This document shows, one piece after another, positions 24,547 to 34,653 of a DNA stretch of 34,731 nt. The stretch is from positions 1 through 34,731 of the forward strand of contig NZ_FNNN01000038.1 of the NCBI RefSeq assembly GCF_900106755.1, given 5' to 3'. Position 1 is the stretch's first letter. Every line of letters starts with the position of its first letter. This stretch comes from Bacteroides faecis MAJ27. Its GTDB lineage: Bacteria; Bacteroidota; Bacteroidia; Bacteroidales; Bacteroidaceae. Both the position numbers and the translations under genes were made by a program. The notes under the pieces were generated by a model. That model searched no databases and was not told the origin of the DNA. It worked only from the letters and a program-made list of their open reading frames with translations.

Positions 24547-27522
24547 ATGAACAGTAACATCTTAAATCTACGCCATCTGACTGTACTATTCATCTTATGT
24601 ACAGCCTTTCTTGGAGGCGCAATTCCTGCCTTTGCCCAACAGGGAGGCAAGAAAATGACCGGACAAGTGATCGATGAGAACAAAGAACCGATGATCGGAG
24701 TGAGCATTCTCATTGTAGGAACATCAACGGGTACAGTGACCGACTTTGACGGAAACTACACTCTGAATGTACCGAAAGACAGTAAGGAACTACAATTCTC
24801 TTACGTAGGATACGAAACTAAAGTGATAGCTATCCCCGCAAACGGCAACGTACTGAATGTACAAATGAAAAGCGACTCACAAGTACTGAGTGATGTAGTA
24901 GTCATCGGATACGGAACGCAACGCAAAAGTGACCTGACCGGTTCGGTGACGAATGTCAGCAGCAAAGACTTCAACATGGGACTGGTAAGTTCTCCCGAAC
25001 AACTGATTAACGGAAAAATCTCCGGTGTACAAATCATGTCCAACAGTGGTTCACCTACTTCCGGAAGTACGATCCGTGTACGTGGAGGAGCTTCACTGAA
25101 TGCAAGTAACGATCCGCTGATCGTATTGGACGGTGTGCCTCTGGAACAAGGAGGTATCAGCGGTAATGACGGCAATTTCCTGAGCCTCATCAACCCGAAT
25201 GATATTGAAAGCATGACGATTCTGAAAGATGCCTCTTCAACCGCGATCTACGGTTCGCGTGCATCCAACGGTGTCATCCTTATCACTACCAAGAAAGGAA
25301 GTTCGGACAAAATGAAAATCACATTCAGCACTACCAACTCTATTCAGACCCGTACAAAGTTAGCGGACATGTTGAGTTACGACCAGTTCGTGAATACCAT
25401 CCGGACACAAGGAACGGCTGCCCAACAAGCCTTGTTGGGGACAGCCCGCACCGACTGGAACGATGAAATATACCAGAATGCCTTCGGAACGGACAACAAC
25501 CTGAGCATTACCGGAAAGATTGCTCCGAACTGGCCCATCCGCGTATCGGTAGGTTACTACAACCAAAGCGGTCTGCTCCGTACGGACAATGCCGAACGAT
25601 ACACCGGAAGTGTTACGCTCAACCCTTCTTTCTTTAAAGACCATCTGAAGTTGAATATCAATGCGAAAGGTTCCATCAATAACAACACGTTCGGTAATAC
25701 GGAAGCCATCTGGGCAGCTTCTACCATCAATCCGACCATTCCGGTTTATTCCGGCCTGGACACTTTCGGAGGATATACAGAGGCGGTAGACAATACCGGT
25801 GCACCGGTAAACGGAGCAGTAATGAACCCGGTAGGTCTCATCCAAATGAACGACTCGCATAGTAATGTCAGACGCTTCATCGGAAATATCGATGCGGATT
25901 ACCGTGTCCACTTCTTCCCCGATCTGAAACTGCATGCTACGATAGGTTATGATTACGCACAAGGTAAAGGGAGTGTATATGTTCCGGCAGAAGCTGCACA
26001 AAACTACACCACTTCCGGCCTGGATTACAGCTACGGTCCGCAAAAGAAAGAAAACCGTCTGCTGACTTTATACGCCAACTACAATAAACTGGTAGAACCG
26101 ATCAAGAGTAGTTTTGACGTGACAGCCGGTTATGACTATCAGTACTGGAAAGCAACCAACCCTCTTTACAGTGAAATGAATACGCTCGGAGAAGTGCTGA
26201 AAACTTCGAAAGCAACCGATGAACGCCATGTACTACTCTCCTACTACGGTCGTCTGAACTACTCGTTCGACTCACGCTATATGCTGACTACCACCGTACG
26301 CCGGGACGCTACTTCCCGTTTTGCCAAGAATGTGCGCTGGGGTACTTTCCCTTCGGTAGCACTGGGATGGAGAGTGACGGAAGAGTCTTTCCTTAAAAAC
26401 AACAAAGTACTCAGCAACCTGAAAGTTCGTGCCAGCTACGGTGTGACCGGTCAGCAAGACGGTATCGGCAACTATAACTATCTGCCCATCTATACTATCA
26501 GCCAGAATGGTGCCGAATCTATCATGGGTAATGATTACATTTATACTTACCGTCCCAAATCGTATGTTTCCGACTTGAAATGGGAAACGACTACTTCATG
26601 GAATGCCGGTTTCGACTTCGGTTTCCTGAAAGACCGTATTACCGGTAGTTTCGACTACTACACCCGCAAAACGGAAGATCTGATTGCAACCGTCCCCGCT
26701 GCAGCCGGAACGACTTTCGACCGTAACATCACGACTAACGTAGGAAATGTAGACAGCCAGGGTATTGAGTTCAGCCTGAACGCAACACCGATACAAACCA
26801 ACGACTGGAACTGGGATCTCAGTTTCAATATGACCTGGCAGAAGATGAAGGTGAAAAACCTGTCGCTGGCTGCCGGAGCTGCTGCTACCAACACTTCCGT
26901 AGGTCCGTATATCGACAGCTATCAGGTACAGACATTAAGTGAAGGATATGCTCCTTACATGTTCTACGTTTACCACCAACTGTATGATGAGAAAACCGGT
27001 AAACCGGTAGAAGGTGCCTATGTAGACCTGAACGGTGACGGAGAAATCAATACCGAAGACCTGTATCGCTACCACTCTCCTGCTCCTGACTATATTCTTG
27101 GCTTCAGCACCTCACTACGCTGGAAGAAATGGACATTGAGCACCAGCCTGCGTGCCAACATCGGCAACTATGTATACAATGCAATGGCGATGAACACCGG
27201 AGCCTGGGAAACGGTAAGCTACAACTCTTATCAGTTGAACAACCTGTCGACGAGCTATCTGAAGACCGGTTTCCAGTCCCGCCAATACTTGTCGGACTAC
27301 TATGTAGAGAATGCTTCGTTCCTGAAAATGGACAACCTCTCACTGAACTATAATTTCGGTGAAATCTGCAAAGGATGCAGCCTGAATGTCAGTGCTATGG
27401 TACAAAATGTATTCTGCATCACCAAATACAGCGGTGTAGACCCGGAAGTACCCAACGGCGTAGACAACTCTTTCTACCCGCGTCCACGTACCTTCTCACT
27501 CAACGTAGGTTTCAACTTCTAA
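24547..27522 (+). CDS. SusC-like TonB-dependent outer-membrane transporter
   Basis: A 991-residue transporter. A signal peptide ends at about AFAQ (31). A carboxypeptidase-regulatory-like domain spans about 37-110 (MTGQVIDENKEPMIGVSILI). A TonB-box-like DVVVIGYG lies at 116-123, the plug domain at about 125-240 (IRVRGGASLNASNDPLIVLDGVPL), then a 22-strand barrel ending RTFSLNVGFNF. It works with the SusD-like protein as a lidded importer for galactan oligosaccharides, energised by TonB. It lies 54 bases after the GH147-like gene and 19 before susD. No disruption is seen. Confidence 0.95.
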   Translation: MNSNILNLRHLTVLFILCTAFLGGAIPAFAQQGGKKMTGQVIDENKEPMIGVSILIVGTSTGTVTDFDGNYTLNVPKDSKELQFSYVGYETKVIAIPANGNVLNVQMKSDSQVLSDVVVIGYGTQRKSDLTGSVTNVSSKDFNMGLVSSPEQLINGKISGVQIMSNSGSPTSGSTIRVRGGASLNASNDPLIVLDGVPLEQGGISGNDGNFLSLINPNDIESMTILKDASSTAIYGSRASNGVILITTKKGSSDKMKITFSTTNSIQTRTKLADMLSYDQFVNTIRTQGTAAQQALLGTARTDWNDEIYQNAFGTDNNLSITGKIAPNWPIRVSVGYYNQSGLLRTDNAERYTGSVTLNPSFFKDHLKLNINAKGSINNNTFGNTEAIWAASTINPTIPVYSGLDTFGGYTEAVDNTGAPVNGAVMNPVGLIQMNDSHSNVRRFIGNIDADYRVHFFPDLKLHATIGYDYAQGKGSVYVPAEAAQNYTTSGLDYSYGPQKKENRLLTLYANYNKLVEPIKSSFDVTAGYDYQYWKATNPLYSEMNTLGEVLKTSKATDERHVLLSYYGRLNYSFDSRYMLTTTVRRDATSRFAKNVRWGTFPSVALGWRVTEESFLKNNKVLSNLKVRASYGVTGQQDGIGNYNYLPIYTISQNGAESIMGNDYIYTYRPKSYVSDLKWETTTSWNAGFDFGFLKDRITGSFDYYTRKTEDLIATVPAAAGTTFDRNITTNVGNVDSQGIEFSLNATPIQTNDWNWDLSFNMTWQKMKVKNLSLAAGAAATNTSVGPYIDSYQVQTLSEGYAPYMFYVYHQLYDEKTGKPVEGAYVDLNGDGEINTEDLYRYHSPAPDYILGFSTSLRWKKWTLSTSLRANIGNYVYNAMAMNTGAWETVSYNSYQLNNLSTSYLKTGFQSRQYLSDYYVENASFLKMDNLSLNYNFGEICKGCSLNVSAMVQNVFCITKYSGVDPEVPNGVDNSFYPRPRTFSLNVGFNF

Positions 27523-27541
27523 TTACTTAAAAAAGCGCATT

Positions 27542-29119
27542 ATGAAAAAGATATTTTATACAGCCTTCTATTTTTGCAGCGCACTGCTGCTAAGTTCCTG
27601 CATAGGCGATTTGGACCAGTATCCGCATGAAGACGAAACAGCCGCCAGCATCTACACCAGCGCCGCAAACTATAAAGCCGTGTTAGGGAAAATCTATACG
27701 GCAATGGTAACTACCGGACAAGAAAAAAGCGGTGATCCGGATTTGAGCAGCAACAGCGGACAGGACTACATGCGTTGCTTCTTCAACCTGCAGGAATGCG
27801 GTACGGACGAAGTAGCCTCTACCTGGTTGTCCGGTGACAACGTGACCGGCCTCACCTACCTCAGCTGGGATGCCAACGACCCGTGGGTATCGGATATGTA
27901 TTACCGTATTTATTACAACATTGCATTGTGCAATGAGTTTATCCGCAACGCTACCGACGAAAAGCTGGCACAGTTTACGGAACAGGAACAAAGTGAAATC
28001 CGTCATTACCGTGCCGAAGCCCGGTTTATGCGTGCACTGTTCTACTATCATGCACTCGACCTGTACCGTAACATTCCGTTTGTGACGGAGAATGACCCGA
28101 CAAGCGGTTATCTCCCTCCACGCTATACAGCCGCACAGATTTTCAGTTATATCGAAAGCGAACTGAACAGCACCGTGAATGATATGCTCGACAAAGCGAA
28201 TTGTCCTTACGGCCGTGCTTCACAGGGAGCTGCATATACCTTACTGGCTAAACTCTATCTGAATGCGGAAGTGTACACCAATACTTCCAAATATACCGAA
28301 TGTATCAGTGCCTGCCAACAGGCAATCGCTCAGGGATATTCTCTGGAAGACGATTACAGCAGCCTGTTCAATGCGGATAATGACAAGCGCACTGCCAATG
28401 AAATAATCTTCACCCTGCCGGTAGATGCTACGCATACCGTATCATGGGGTTCTTCCACCTATATCATTTGCGGTGCGGTAAGTAATACTTCCGACAAGCA
28501 AGTACCCGAAGACTATGGAGTGAAAAGCGGCTGGGGTATGTTCCGCGTACGCGGTGAAATACCAGCTCTGTTTACAGGAGAGGCTGACCAACGCTACTTA
28601 TTCTTTACCGACGGCCAGACTCAATACCTGGATAAAATAGATGATCAGTCAAACGGCTTTTTTGTAACGAAATGGACCAACCTTACAGATAATGGTCAAA
28701 CGGCTTCCAATACAGCCGACGGCGGTGTGAACACCGATTATCCCCTGTTCCGTCTGGCAGACGTATATCTGATGATGGCGGAAGCCGTTGTACGTGGCGG
28801 CACAGGAAGTGACAGAGGAACGGTATTGGGCTATATCAACGAACTTCAGAGACGGGCATACGGTGACGATGAGCACAAAATAGCAGATTCCGACCTGACT
28901 CTTGACTTCTTGTTAAAAGAACGCGCCCGCGAACTTTACTGGGAAGGACACAGACGTACGGACCTGATCCGCTACGGCATGTTCACAACCGACAAATATC
29001 TGTGGCAGTGGAAAGGCGGCGAGAAAGGCGGTACAGCCGTAAACAGCAAGTACAATATCTACCCGATACCGAATACGGAGCTTACAGCCAATCCGAACCT
29101 GTATAATGAAAATTATTAA
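27542..29119 (+). CDS. SusD-like surface glycan-binding lipoprotein
   Basis: A 525-residue lipoprotein with lipobox LSSC (Cys20). The RagB/SusD fold shows as helical TPR-like segments (SEIRHYRAEARFMRALFYYHALDLYRNIPFV) and the C-terminal signature FLLKERARELYWEGHRRTDLIRYGMF. It acts as the hinged lid of the SusC transporter and binds glycan at the cell surface. It sits 19 bases after susC and is clearly cotranscribed. Length is typical. Confidence 0.95.
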   Translation: MKKIFYTAFYFCSALLLSSCIGDLDQYPHEDETAASIYTSAANYKAVLGKIYTAMVTTGQEKSGDPDLSSNSGQDYMRCFFNLQECGTDEVASTWLSGDNVTGLTYLSWDANDPWVSDMYYRIYYNIALCNEFIRNATDEKLAQFTEQEQSEIRHYRAEARFMRALFYYHALDLYRNIPFVTENDPTSGYLPPRYTAAQIFSYIESELNSTVNDMLDKANCPYGRASQGAAYTLLAKLYLNAEVYTNTSKYTECISACQQAIAQGYSLEDDYSSLFNADNDKRTANEIIFTLPVDATHTVSWGSSTYIICGAVSNTSDKQVPEDYGVKSGWGMFRVRGEIPALFTGEADQRYLFFTDGQTQYLDKIDDQSNGFFVTKWTNLTDNGQTASNTADGGVNTDYPLFRLADVYLMMAEAVVRGGTGSDRGTVLGYINELQRRAYGDDEHKIADSDLTLDFLLKERARELYWEGHRRTDLIRYGMFTTDKYLWQWKGGEKGGTAVNSKYNIYPIPNTELTANPNLYNENY

Positions 29120-29142
29120 TTATCCTCTAATACGAACGATAT

Positions 29143-30885
29143 ATGAAAACAATAAATAGTCTGATCCTCTCTCTGGCAGCCCTCTTCGTACTGGGTGCCT
29201 GCGAAGAAGACGGAGATAAATATTACTTGTCGAGCCTGACAAGCAATGAACTCATTGCTTCGACAGACAACATCGTACTGACCGAAGCGACCGCACAGAA
29301 GAATGTGTTATCGCTGGCATGGACAGACCGTACACTGGCTATCAGCAATCCGAACTTTAAACCGACTAATTTGCTGAAAACCGCCATGCAAGTCTCTTTG
29401 AGCGAAGACTTCTCGGGTACTATCGTAGAGTCTGCCGAAACCTCCCTTTCGAAGACTTACAACGGTGCCGAACTGAACATTGTCGCTAATAATCTGGGAG
29501 TGGAAGCCAACGTGGCCGCAAAATTCTACTTCCGCCTGAAAGGAACGACGGGTAACAACATCGATCCGGCTTATAGCAACGTGGAAGCAGTAACCATCAC
29601 CCCGTATGAGCTGGATATGCGCTTTGCCAACGTACTCGACCAGAATGCGACTGCCACAGGAATGACCCTGTTCTCCGCCAATACCGACGGTATATACAAG
29701 GGCTTCGTCGGTGTAGAGGGCTGGTTCAACTTCCTGGTGCAGGAAGCCGACGGTACCATCTGGAGAAATGACAACGAGACCGGAATGCCGTTCCTGCTCA
29801 CTACAGCCGGCGACTGGAAGTGCTGGTTCCCCGGAACTGCCGGTTGCTACTATATCACATTTGATACCAACAGCAAGCAATGGAACGGACTGCTGATTCC
29901 TTCTTTAAATGTCAGCGGAGACATCAATGCCACCATGACATTCGACCGTACCAGCCGGAAATGGACCGCTACATTCAATGCGGATGCAACCGGAACAATC
30001 ACCGTCCGGATTGACGGAACCGGTAAACTGTATGACCATACCTGCGCCAACCTCAACGACAATGGCGGTTATGACATCGACGATACAAAAGCCAAGGACA
30101 CCCCTGTCGCATTCAGTGGCAGCAACGCTGCATTGAGCTTTGGAGAAACTGCCGGAGATATCACTGTCAATGTTCCGCAAACAGGAGAATGTACACTGAG
30201 CATCGACCTGAGTAATCCGCAGCAATGGACAGCTACCGTAGAGAAAGGCGGCTCCGTAGAACCGGAACCCGAACCGGAAGAAGGACAATATCTGTATCTG
30301 CCGGGAATCGGTCCGGACACTGAATGGGCATACGACCACAAAATAGAAGTCTATTACAAAGAAGAACAGAAGTATGCCGGCATCGTAGACGTTAACTCCA
30401 AATATGGAAACTATGCGATGACCTTATTCTCATCGGGCAATGAGTGGGATACCAGCAGAATGTACACCATCGCCAAGGATGATGCTGCCAGCACAGCCGA
30501 AAGCGGTACGCTGATTAACGGACAAGGCACTAACATTCCTGCTCCCGATGCCGGACTGTATCTGTTCGATGTATCTCTGAAAGAGCTTACTTATAAGACG
30601 TATGCTCTTGGCGACAATATCTATTGTTACTACGGAATAGAGAATGACAACAGCTTCAACCCGATTGCAAGCACCGGAACTGCCGGCGAATACTCCGGTA
30701 CCATCACACTGGCGACAGATTCCAAATGGGGAGCCAAATTCTATGTAGAAAATGCATGGACTGCTTTCTACGGAGGAAGCGACGGCAAGCTATATTACAA
30801 TGGCGATGGTATCATGCTGAAGGCTGGTACTTATACAATTACAGTGAACCTGATTGACGGAACTTATTCCGCCGTTCAGCAATAA
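29143..30885 (+). CDS. SusE/SusF-like surface glycan-binding lipoprotein
   Basis: A 580-residue lipoprotein with lipobox LGAC (Cys20) and acidic residues after it (EEDGD), which favours export to the cell surface. An N-terminal SusE-type Ig-like domain (about 30-145, NIVLTEATAQKNVLSLAW) is followed by beta-sandwich modules. A Pro/Glu linker (EPEPEPEEG, about 372-380) leads to C-terminal modules starting YLYLPGIGPDTEWA. It has no catalytic motif, and its role would be to hold galactan near the transporter. The position after susD is standard for such proteins. Confidence 0.87.
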   Translation: MKTINSLILSLAALFVLGACEEDGDKYYLSSLTSNELIASTDNIVLTEATAQKNVLSLAWTDRTLAISNPNFKPTNLLKTAMQVSLSEDFSGTIVESAETSLSKTYNGAELNIVANNLGVEANVAAKFYFRLKGTTGNNIDPAYSNVEAVTITPYELDMRFANVLDQNATATGMTLFSANTDGIYKGFVGVEGWFNFLVQEADGTIWRNDNETGMPFLLTTAGDWKCWFPGTAGCYYITFDTNSKQWNGLLIPSLNVSGDINATMTFDRTSRKWTATFNADATGTITVRIDGTGKLYDHTCANLNDNGGYDIDDTKAKDTPVAFSGSNAALSFGETAGDITVNVPQTGECTLSIDLSNPQQWTATVEKGGSVEPEPEPEEGQYLYLPGIGPDTEWAYDHKIEVYYKEEQKYAGIVDVNSKYGNYAMTLFSSGNEWDTSRMYTIAKDDAASTAESGTLINGQGTNIPAPDAGLYLFDVSLKELTYKTYALGDNIYCYYGIENDNSFNPIASTGTAGEYSGTITLATDSKWGAKFYVENAWTAFYGGSDGKLYYNGDGIMLKAGTYTITVNLIDGTYSAVQQ

Positions 30886-30905
30886 CCTTTAGATAACGAA
30901 GAACA

Positions 30906-31997
30906 ATGATGAAACAATTCAAAAACATATTGATGGCTTCCGCACTGTTGTGCGGAGCCTTCTTCACCGCTTGCGACGACAACGATGAAAAGCCGGTATT
31001 TCCGGAAAATCAAGAGAACGTGTATGATATGTCCGGCTTCGCCAAAGGAGCGGACGTCAGCTGGCTGACAGAAATGGAGAAATCAGGCTACAAGTTCTAT
31101 GATGCCGAAGGCAACGACCACGAATGCATGTCCCTGCTCCGCGATCTGGGAATGAACTCGATCCGCCTGCGTGTATGGGTAAACCCCGACCAGGGATGGT
31201 CTGAAAACGAAGGCTATTTCAATCCCGAAGGCTGGTGCGACAAAGACGATGTTGTGACCAAAGCATGGCGCGCCCACAATCTAGGTTATCGTATCATGAT
31301 CGATTTCCACTATAGCGACATCTGGGCCGATCCGGGACGACAGGAAAAACCTGCTGCCTGGGCAGACTTGTCTTTCGAGGAATTGCAGAAAGCTGTAGCC
31401 GACCACACGACTGATGTTCTGAGTGCCATCAAAGCAAGAGGCATCGATGTGGAATGGGTACAGGTAGGCAACGAAACACGTTCGGGCATGCTGAAACCCG
31501 ACGGAGCGGCCAGCAGCGGAAACACTGCCAACTTTGCCAAACTGGTAACTTCCGGTTACGATGCCGTCAAAGCAATCTATCCGCAGGCAAAAGTGATTGT
31601 ACATATCGACGAAGGCAACAATCCCAACCGCTATATCTGGCTGTTCGACGGACTGAAAGCAGACGGTGGCAAATGGGATGTAATCGGCATGTCACTCTAC
31701 CCTGATCCAGAGACACAGGACTGGCGCAAGCTGAACAACGACTGCATAAGCAACATAAAAAATCTGATCGAACGCTATAATACTCCGGTCATGATGTGCG
31801 AACTCGGCATTAACTGGAATTACGAAGAAGCAGAAGCATTTTTTACCGACTTCGTGACAAAAGCGAAAGAAATAGACCAATGTCTGGGCGTATTCACCTG
31901 GGAGCCTCAGTGCTACGGTGGTTGGAAAGGGTATCACAAAGGTTTATTTGACGACAGCGGCAAGCCGACTTCTGCATTTAATGCCTTCAAACGATAA
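30906..31997 (+). CDS. GH53 endo-beta-1,4-galactanase (lipoprotein)
   Basis: A 363-residue lipoprotein (lipobox FFTAC, Cys23, followed by DDNDE, suggesting surface display). The GH53 barrel starts at about 44 with FAKGADVSWLTEMEKSG. Glu190 in VQVGNE is the expected acid/base and Glu299 in PVMMCELGINW the expected nucleophile. IRLRVWVNP at 86-94 and GWKGYHKGLFDD near 339-350 are further family patterns. It should cut beta-1,4-galactan internally at the cell surface, producing oligosaccharides for SusC/D. The start may be Met1 or the adjacent Met2. Confidence 0.95.
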   Translation: MMKQFKNILMASALLCGAFFTACDDNDEKPVFPENQENVYDMSGFAKGADVSWLTEMEKSGYKFYDAEGNDHECMSLLRDLGMNSIRLRVWVNPDQGWSENEGYFNPEGWCDKDDVVTKAWRAHNLGYRIMIDFHYSDIWADPGRQEKPAAWADLSFEELQKAVADHTTDVLSAIKARGIDVEWVQVGNETRSGMLKPDGAASSGNTANFAKLVTSGYDAVKAIYPQAKVIVHIDEGNNPNRYIWLFDGLKADGGKWDVIGMSLYPDPETQDWRKLNNDCISNIKNLIERYNTPVMMCELGINWNYEEAEAFFTDFVTKAKEIDQCLGVFTWEPQCYGGWKGYHKGLFDDSGKPTSAFNAFKR

Positions 31998-32061
31998 ATT
32001 TATTGAATCCTTTTCATAACTTTACCCCGAATCCCTAATTTATATACCTGAAAAAGAGAAA

Positions 32062-34509
32062 ATGAACATGAAACACCAAAAACAGTTGCTAACTGTACTT
32101 TTGATGAGCGCAGCCAGTATGCTGCAAGCACAGCGCAGCGAAACGCTACTCGAAAAGAACTGGAAATTCAGTAAAGGAGATTTTCCGGAAGCTGCGCAGA
32201 CTGACTACAACGATACTAAATGGGAATCGGTCGTTATCCCACATGACTGGGCCATCTTCGGACCTTTCGATGTGAAGAACGACCTGCAAAATGTAGCAGT
32301 CACACAGAACTTTGAGAAAAAGGCATCACTGAAAACCGGACGTACCGGAGGTCTTCCATATGTCGGAACCGGATGGTATCGCACCAGTTTCGATGTTCCC
32401 GCCGACAAGGAAGTCACTCTCTTGTTCGACGGAGCAATGAGCGAAGCGCGTATATACGTCAACGGACAGGAGGCTTGCTTCTGGCCTTTCGGCTACAATT
32501 CTTTTCATTGCAACGTTACCCCTTTCCTGAATAAAGACGGAAAGAACAATACACTGGCGGTACGCCTGGAAAACCGTCCGCAGTCTTCACGCTGGTATCC
32601 GGGAGCAGGTTTGTACCGCAATGTACATCTGATTGTGACGGACAAAGTCCACGTCCCCGTATGGGGTACGCAGATCACCACTCCCCATGTCAGTGATGAA
32701 TTTGCCGCCATACGCCTGCAGACAAAGATAGAGAATGCCGGCGAAAAGACGGAAATCCGTATAGAGACAGAAATCCTGTCACCGGATGGAAAGGTAGTGA
32801 CACGTAAAGAAAACAAAGGACGCATCAATCACGGGCAGCCGTTTGAACAAAACTTCATCGTCAATGCGCCTCAACTCTGGTCGCCGGAAAGCCCCGCTCT
32901 CTACAAAGCCGTATCCAAAGTGTATGCAGACAATCAGCTGGTAGATACCTACTCTACCCGTTTCGGTATCCGCAGCATTGAATATATTGCCGACAAAGGT
33001 TTCTATCTGAACGGAAAACACCGCAAATTTCAGGGGGTATGCAATCACCATGACTTAGGTCCGTTGGGTGCAGCCATCAACGTAGCGGCACTTCGCCACC
33101 AGCTCACACTCTTGAAAGACATGGGATGCGATGCCATTCGTACTTCCCACAACATGCCGGCTCCCGAACTCGTGGAATTATGTGATGAAATGGGATTCAT
33201 GATGATGATCGAACCGTTCGACGAATGGGACATCGCCAAATGTGAAAACGGATATCACCGTTACTTCAACGAATGGGCAGAACGCGATATGGTGAATATG
33301 CTGCACAACTATCGCAACAATCCTTGTGTGGTAATGTGGAGCATCGGCAATGAGGTTCCCACCCAATGCAGCCCTGTCGGATACAAAGTTGCGAAGTTCC
33401 TGCAAGACATCTGTCATCGTGAAGATCCTACCCGCCCCGTCACCTGCGGCATGGACCAGGTATCTTGTGTGCTTGCCAACGGATTTGCCGCCATGATCGA
33501 TATTCCCGGTCTGAACTACCGCGCCAACCGCTATCAGGAAGCATACTCCAAACTTCCGCAGAATCTCATTCTGGGTAGTGAGACCGCTTCTACCGTAAGT
33601 TCACGCGGAGTCTACAAATTCCCGGTTGAGGATAAGAAAAGTGCGATATACGACGACCATCAATGTTCTTCTTATGATGTAGAGGCTTGTTCGTGGTCAA
33701 ATATCCCTGACGAGGACTTTGCATTGGCAGACGATTACCACTGGACCATAGGACAGTTTGTATGGACCGGCTTCGATTACTTGGGTGAGCCTTCTCCTTA
33801 CGATACCAATGCCTGGCCCAATCACAGTTCCATGTTTGGCATTATCGACCTCGCCAGTTTGCCCAAAGACCGCTATTACTTATACCGCAGCATATGGAAT
33901 AAGGAAGCGGAAACACTGCATATCCTGCCGCATTGGACATGGCCGGGACGCGAAGGTGAAGTAACTCCAGTATTTGTTTACACCAACTACCCTGCTGCCG
34001 AACTGTTTATCAACGGCAAAAGCTATGGCAAACAAAGCAAGAACAACAGTTCATTGAAGAGCCGTTATCGCCTGATGTGGATGGATGCTGTATATGAACC
34101 GGGTGAAGTGAAAGTAGTAGCCTATGATAAAGACGGAAAAGCAGTAGCAGAAAAAGTGGTCCGTACAGCCGGCAAGCCTCATCACATCGAACTGGTCAGC
34201 AACCGGAATGAACTGACGGCAGACGGAAAAGACCTTGCTTATGTAACCGTGAAAGTAGTAGACAAAGACGGAAACCTCTGCCCTGCCGACAACCGCCTGA
34301 TTAACTTCTCCGTCAAAGGAGCCGGAACATACCGTGCCGGAGCCAATGGTGACCCAACGAGTCTCGACCTGTTCCATCTTCCGAAGATGCACGCTTTCAA
34401 CGGAATGCTTACAGCTATCGTACAAACGAATGAAACAGCCGGAGAAATTATTCTGACTGCCAAAGCCGGCGGAGTGAAAGCAGGAAGTATCCGTCTTCTG
34501 ACGAAATAA
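32062..34509 (+). CDS. GH2 beta-galactosidase
   Basis: An 815-residue secreted enzyme with a type I signal peptide (about 1-24, ending LQAQ), so probably periplasmic. The jelly-roll sugar-binding domain covers about 27-195 and an Ig-like domain about 200-305. The catalytic barrel (about 310-600) has SHNMPAPELVELCDEMGF, with acid/base Glu431 in MWSIGNEVP and nucleophile Glu507 in LILGSETAS. C-terminal Ig-like domains, including a DUF4982-type one, follow to 815. In this locus it should release galactose from imported beta-1,4-galactose oligosaccharides. It lies 64 bases after GH53. A partial -7 match (TAACTTTA at 32017) suggests only weak extra transcription. An in-frame Met at 32068 is an alternative start. 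Confidence 0.93.
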   Translation: MNMKHQKQLLTVLLMSAASMLQAQRSETLLEKNWKFSKGDFPEAAQTDYNDTKWESVVIPHDWAIFGPFDVKNDLQNVAVTQNFEKKASLKTGRTGGLPYVGTGWYRTSFDVPADKEVTLLFDGAMSEARIYVNGQEACFWPFGYNSFHCNVTPFLNKDGKNNTLAVRLENRPQSSRWYPGAGLYRNVHLIVTDKVHVPVWGTQITTPHVSDEFAAIRLQTKIENAGEKTEIRIETEILSPDGKVVTRKENKGRINHGQPFEQNFIVNAPQLWSPESPALYKAVSKVYADNQLVDTYSTRFGIRSIEYIADKGFYLNGKHRKFQGVCNHHDLGPLGAAINVAALRHQLTLLKDMGCDAIRTSHNMPAPELVELCDEMGFMMMIEPFDEWDIAKCENGYHRYFNEWAERDMVNMLHNYRNNPCVVMWSIGNEVPTQCSPVGYKVAKFLQDICHREDPTRPVTCGMDQVSCVLANGFAAMIDIPGLNYRANRYQEAYSKLPQNLILGSETASTVSSRGVYKFPVEDKKSAIYDDHQCSSYDVEACSWSNIPDEDFALADDYHWTIGQFVWTGFDYLGEPSPYDTNAWPNHSSMFGIIDLASLPKDRYYLYRSIWNKEAETLHILPHWTWPGREGEVTPVFVYTNYPAAELFINGKSYGKQSKNNSSLKSRYRLMWMDAVYEPGEVKVVAYDKDGKAVAEKVVRTAGKPHHIELVSNRNELTADGKDLAYVTVKVVDKDGNLCPADNRLINFSVKGAGTYRAGANGDPTSLDLFHLPKMHAFNGMLTAIVQTNETAGEIILTAKAGGVKAGSIRLLTK

Positions 34510-34540
34510 TCGGTCTACATAAAGAAATATATTTGAAAAA

Positions 34541-34607
34541 TTGCTGTCACCTGTCACCAAACGAGTGATAATAGTCTGATAATTAAACCATAAGACCGTG
34601 ACAGCAA
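34541..34607. repeat. 10-bp inverted repeat after the galactan operon
   Basis: TTGCTGTCAC (34541-34550) is repeated inverted at 34598-34607, with 47 bases between. It lies just before the next hairpin, in a region without genes. Confidence 0.5.
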
Positions 34608-34613
34608 CGTGTG

Positions 34614-34653
34614 GGGGCTGTGTCAAAACTAAGGCACATCCCCTTCTTTTTTT
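34614..34653 (+). terminator. Intrinsic terminator of the galactan operon
   Basis: GGGGCTGTG (34614-34622) pairs with CACATCCCC (34635-34643) with one mismatch, followed by TTCTTTTTTT. The same bases read like the terminal inverted repeat of some Bacteroides insertion sequences. Confidence 0.65.

Larger units (their letters stand above)
18207..34509 (+). other. Pectic galactan polysaccharide utilization locus
   Basis: Seven co-oriented genes: HTCS regulator, GH147-like, susC, susD, susE-like, GH53, GH2. GH53 (endo-beta-1,4-galactanase) with a GH2 beta-galactosidase and SusC/D points to beta-1,4-galactan, the side chain of rhamnogalacturonan I. From memory the order equals BT4673-BT4667 of B. 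thetaiotaomicron, known to respond to pectic galactan. The structural genes are tightly spaced (19 to 64 bases) and probably form one transcript from the promoter at 21788. Confidence 0.9.

Noticed and set aside
25360..26043. Long - strand frame inside the SusC gene
   Set aside because: It is antisense to an intact TonB-dependent transporter and has no family-like motifs.
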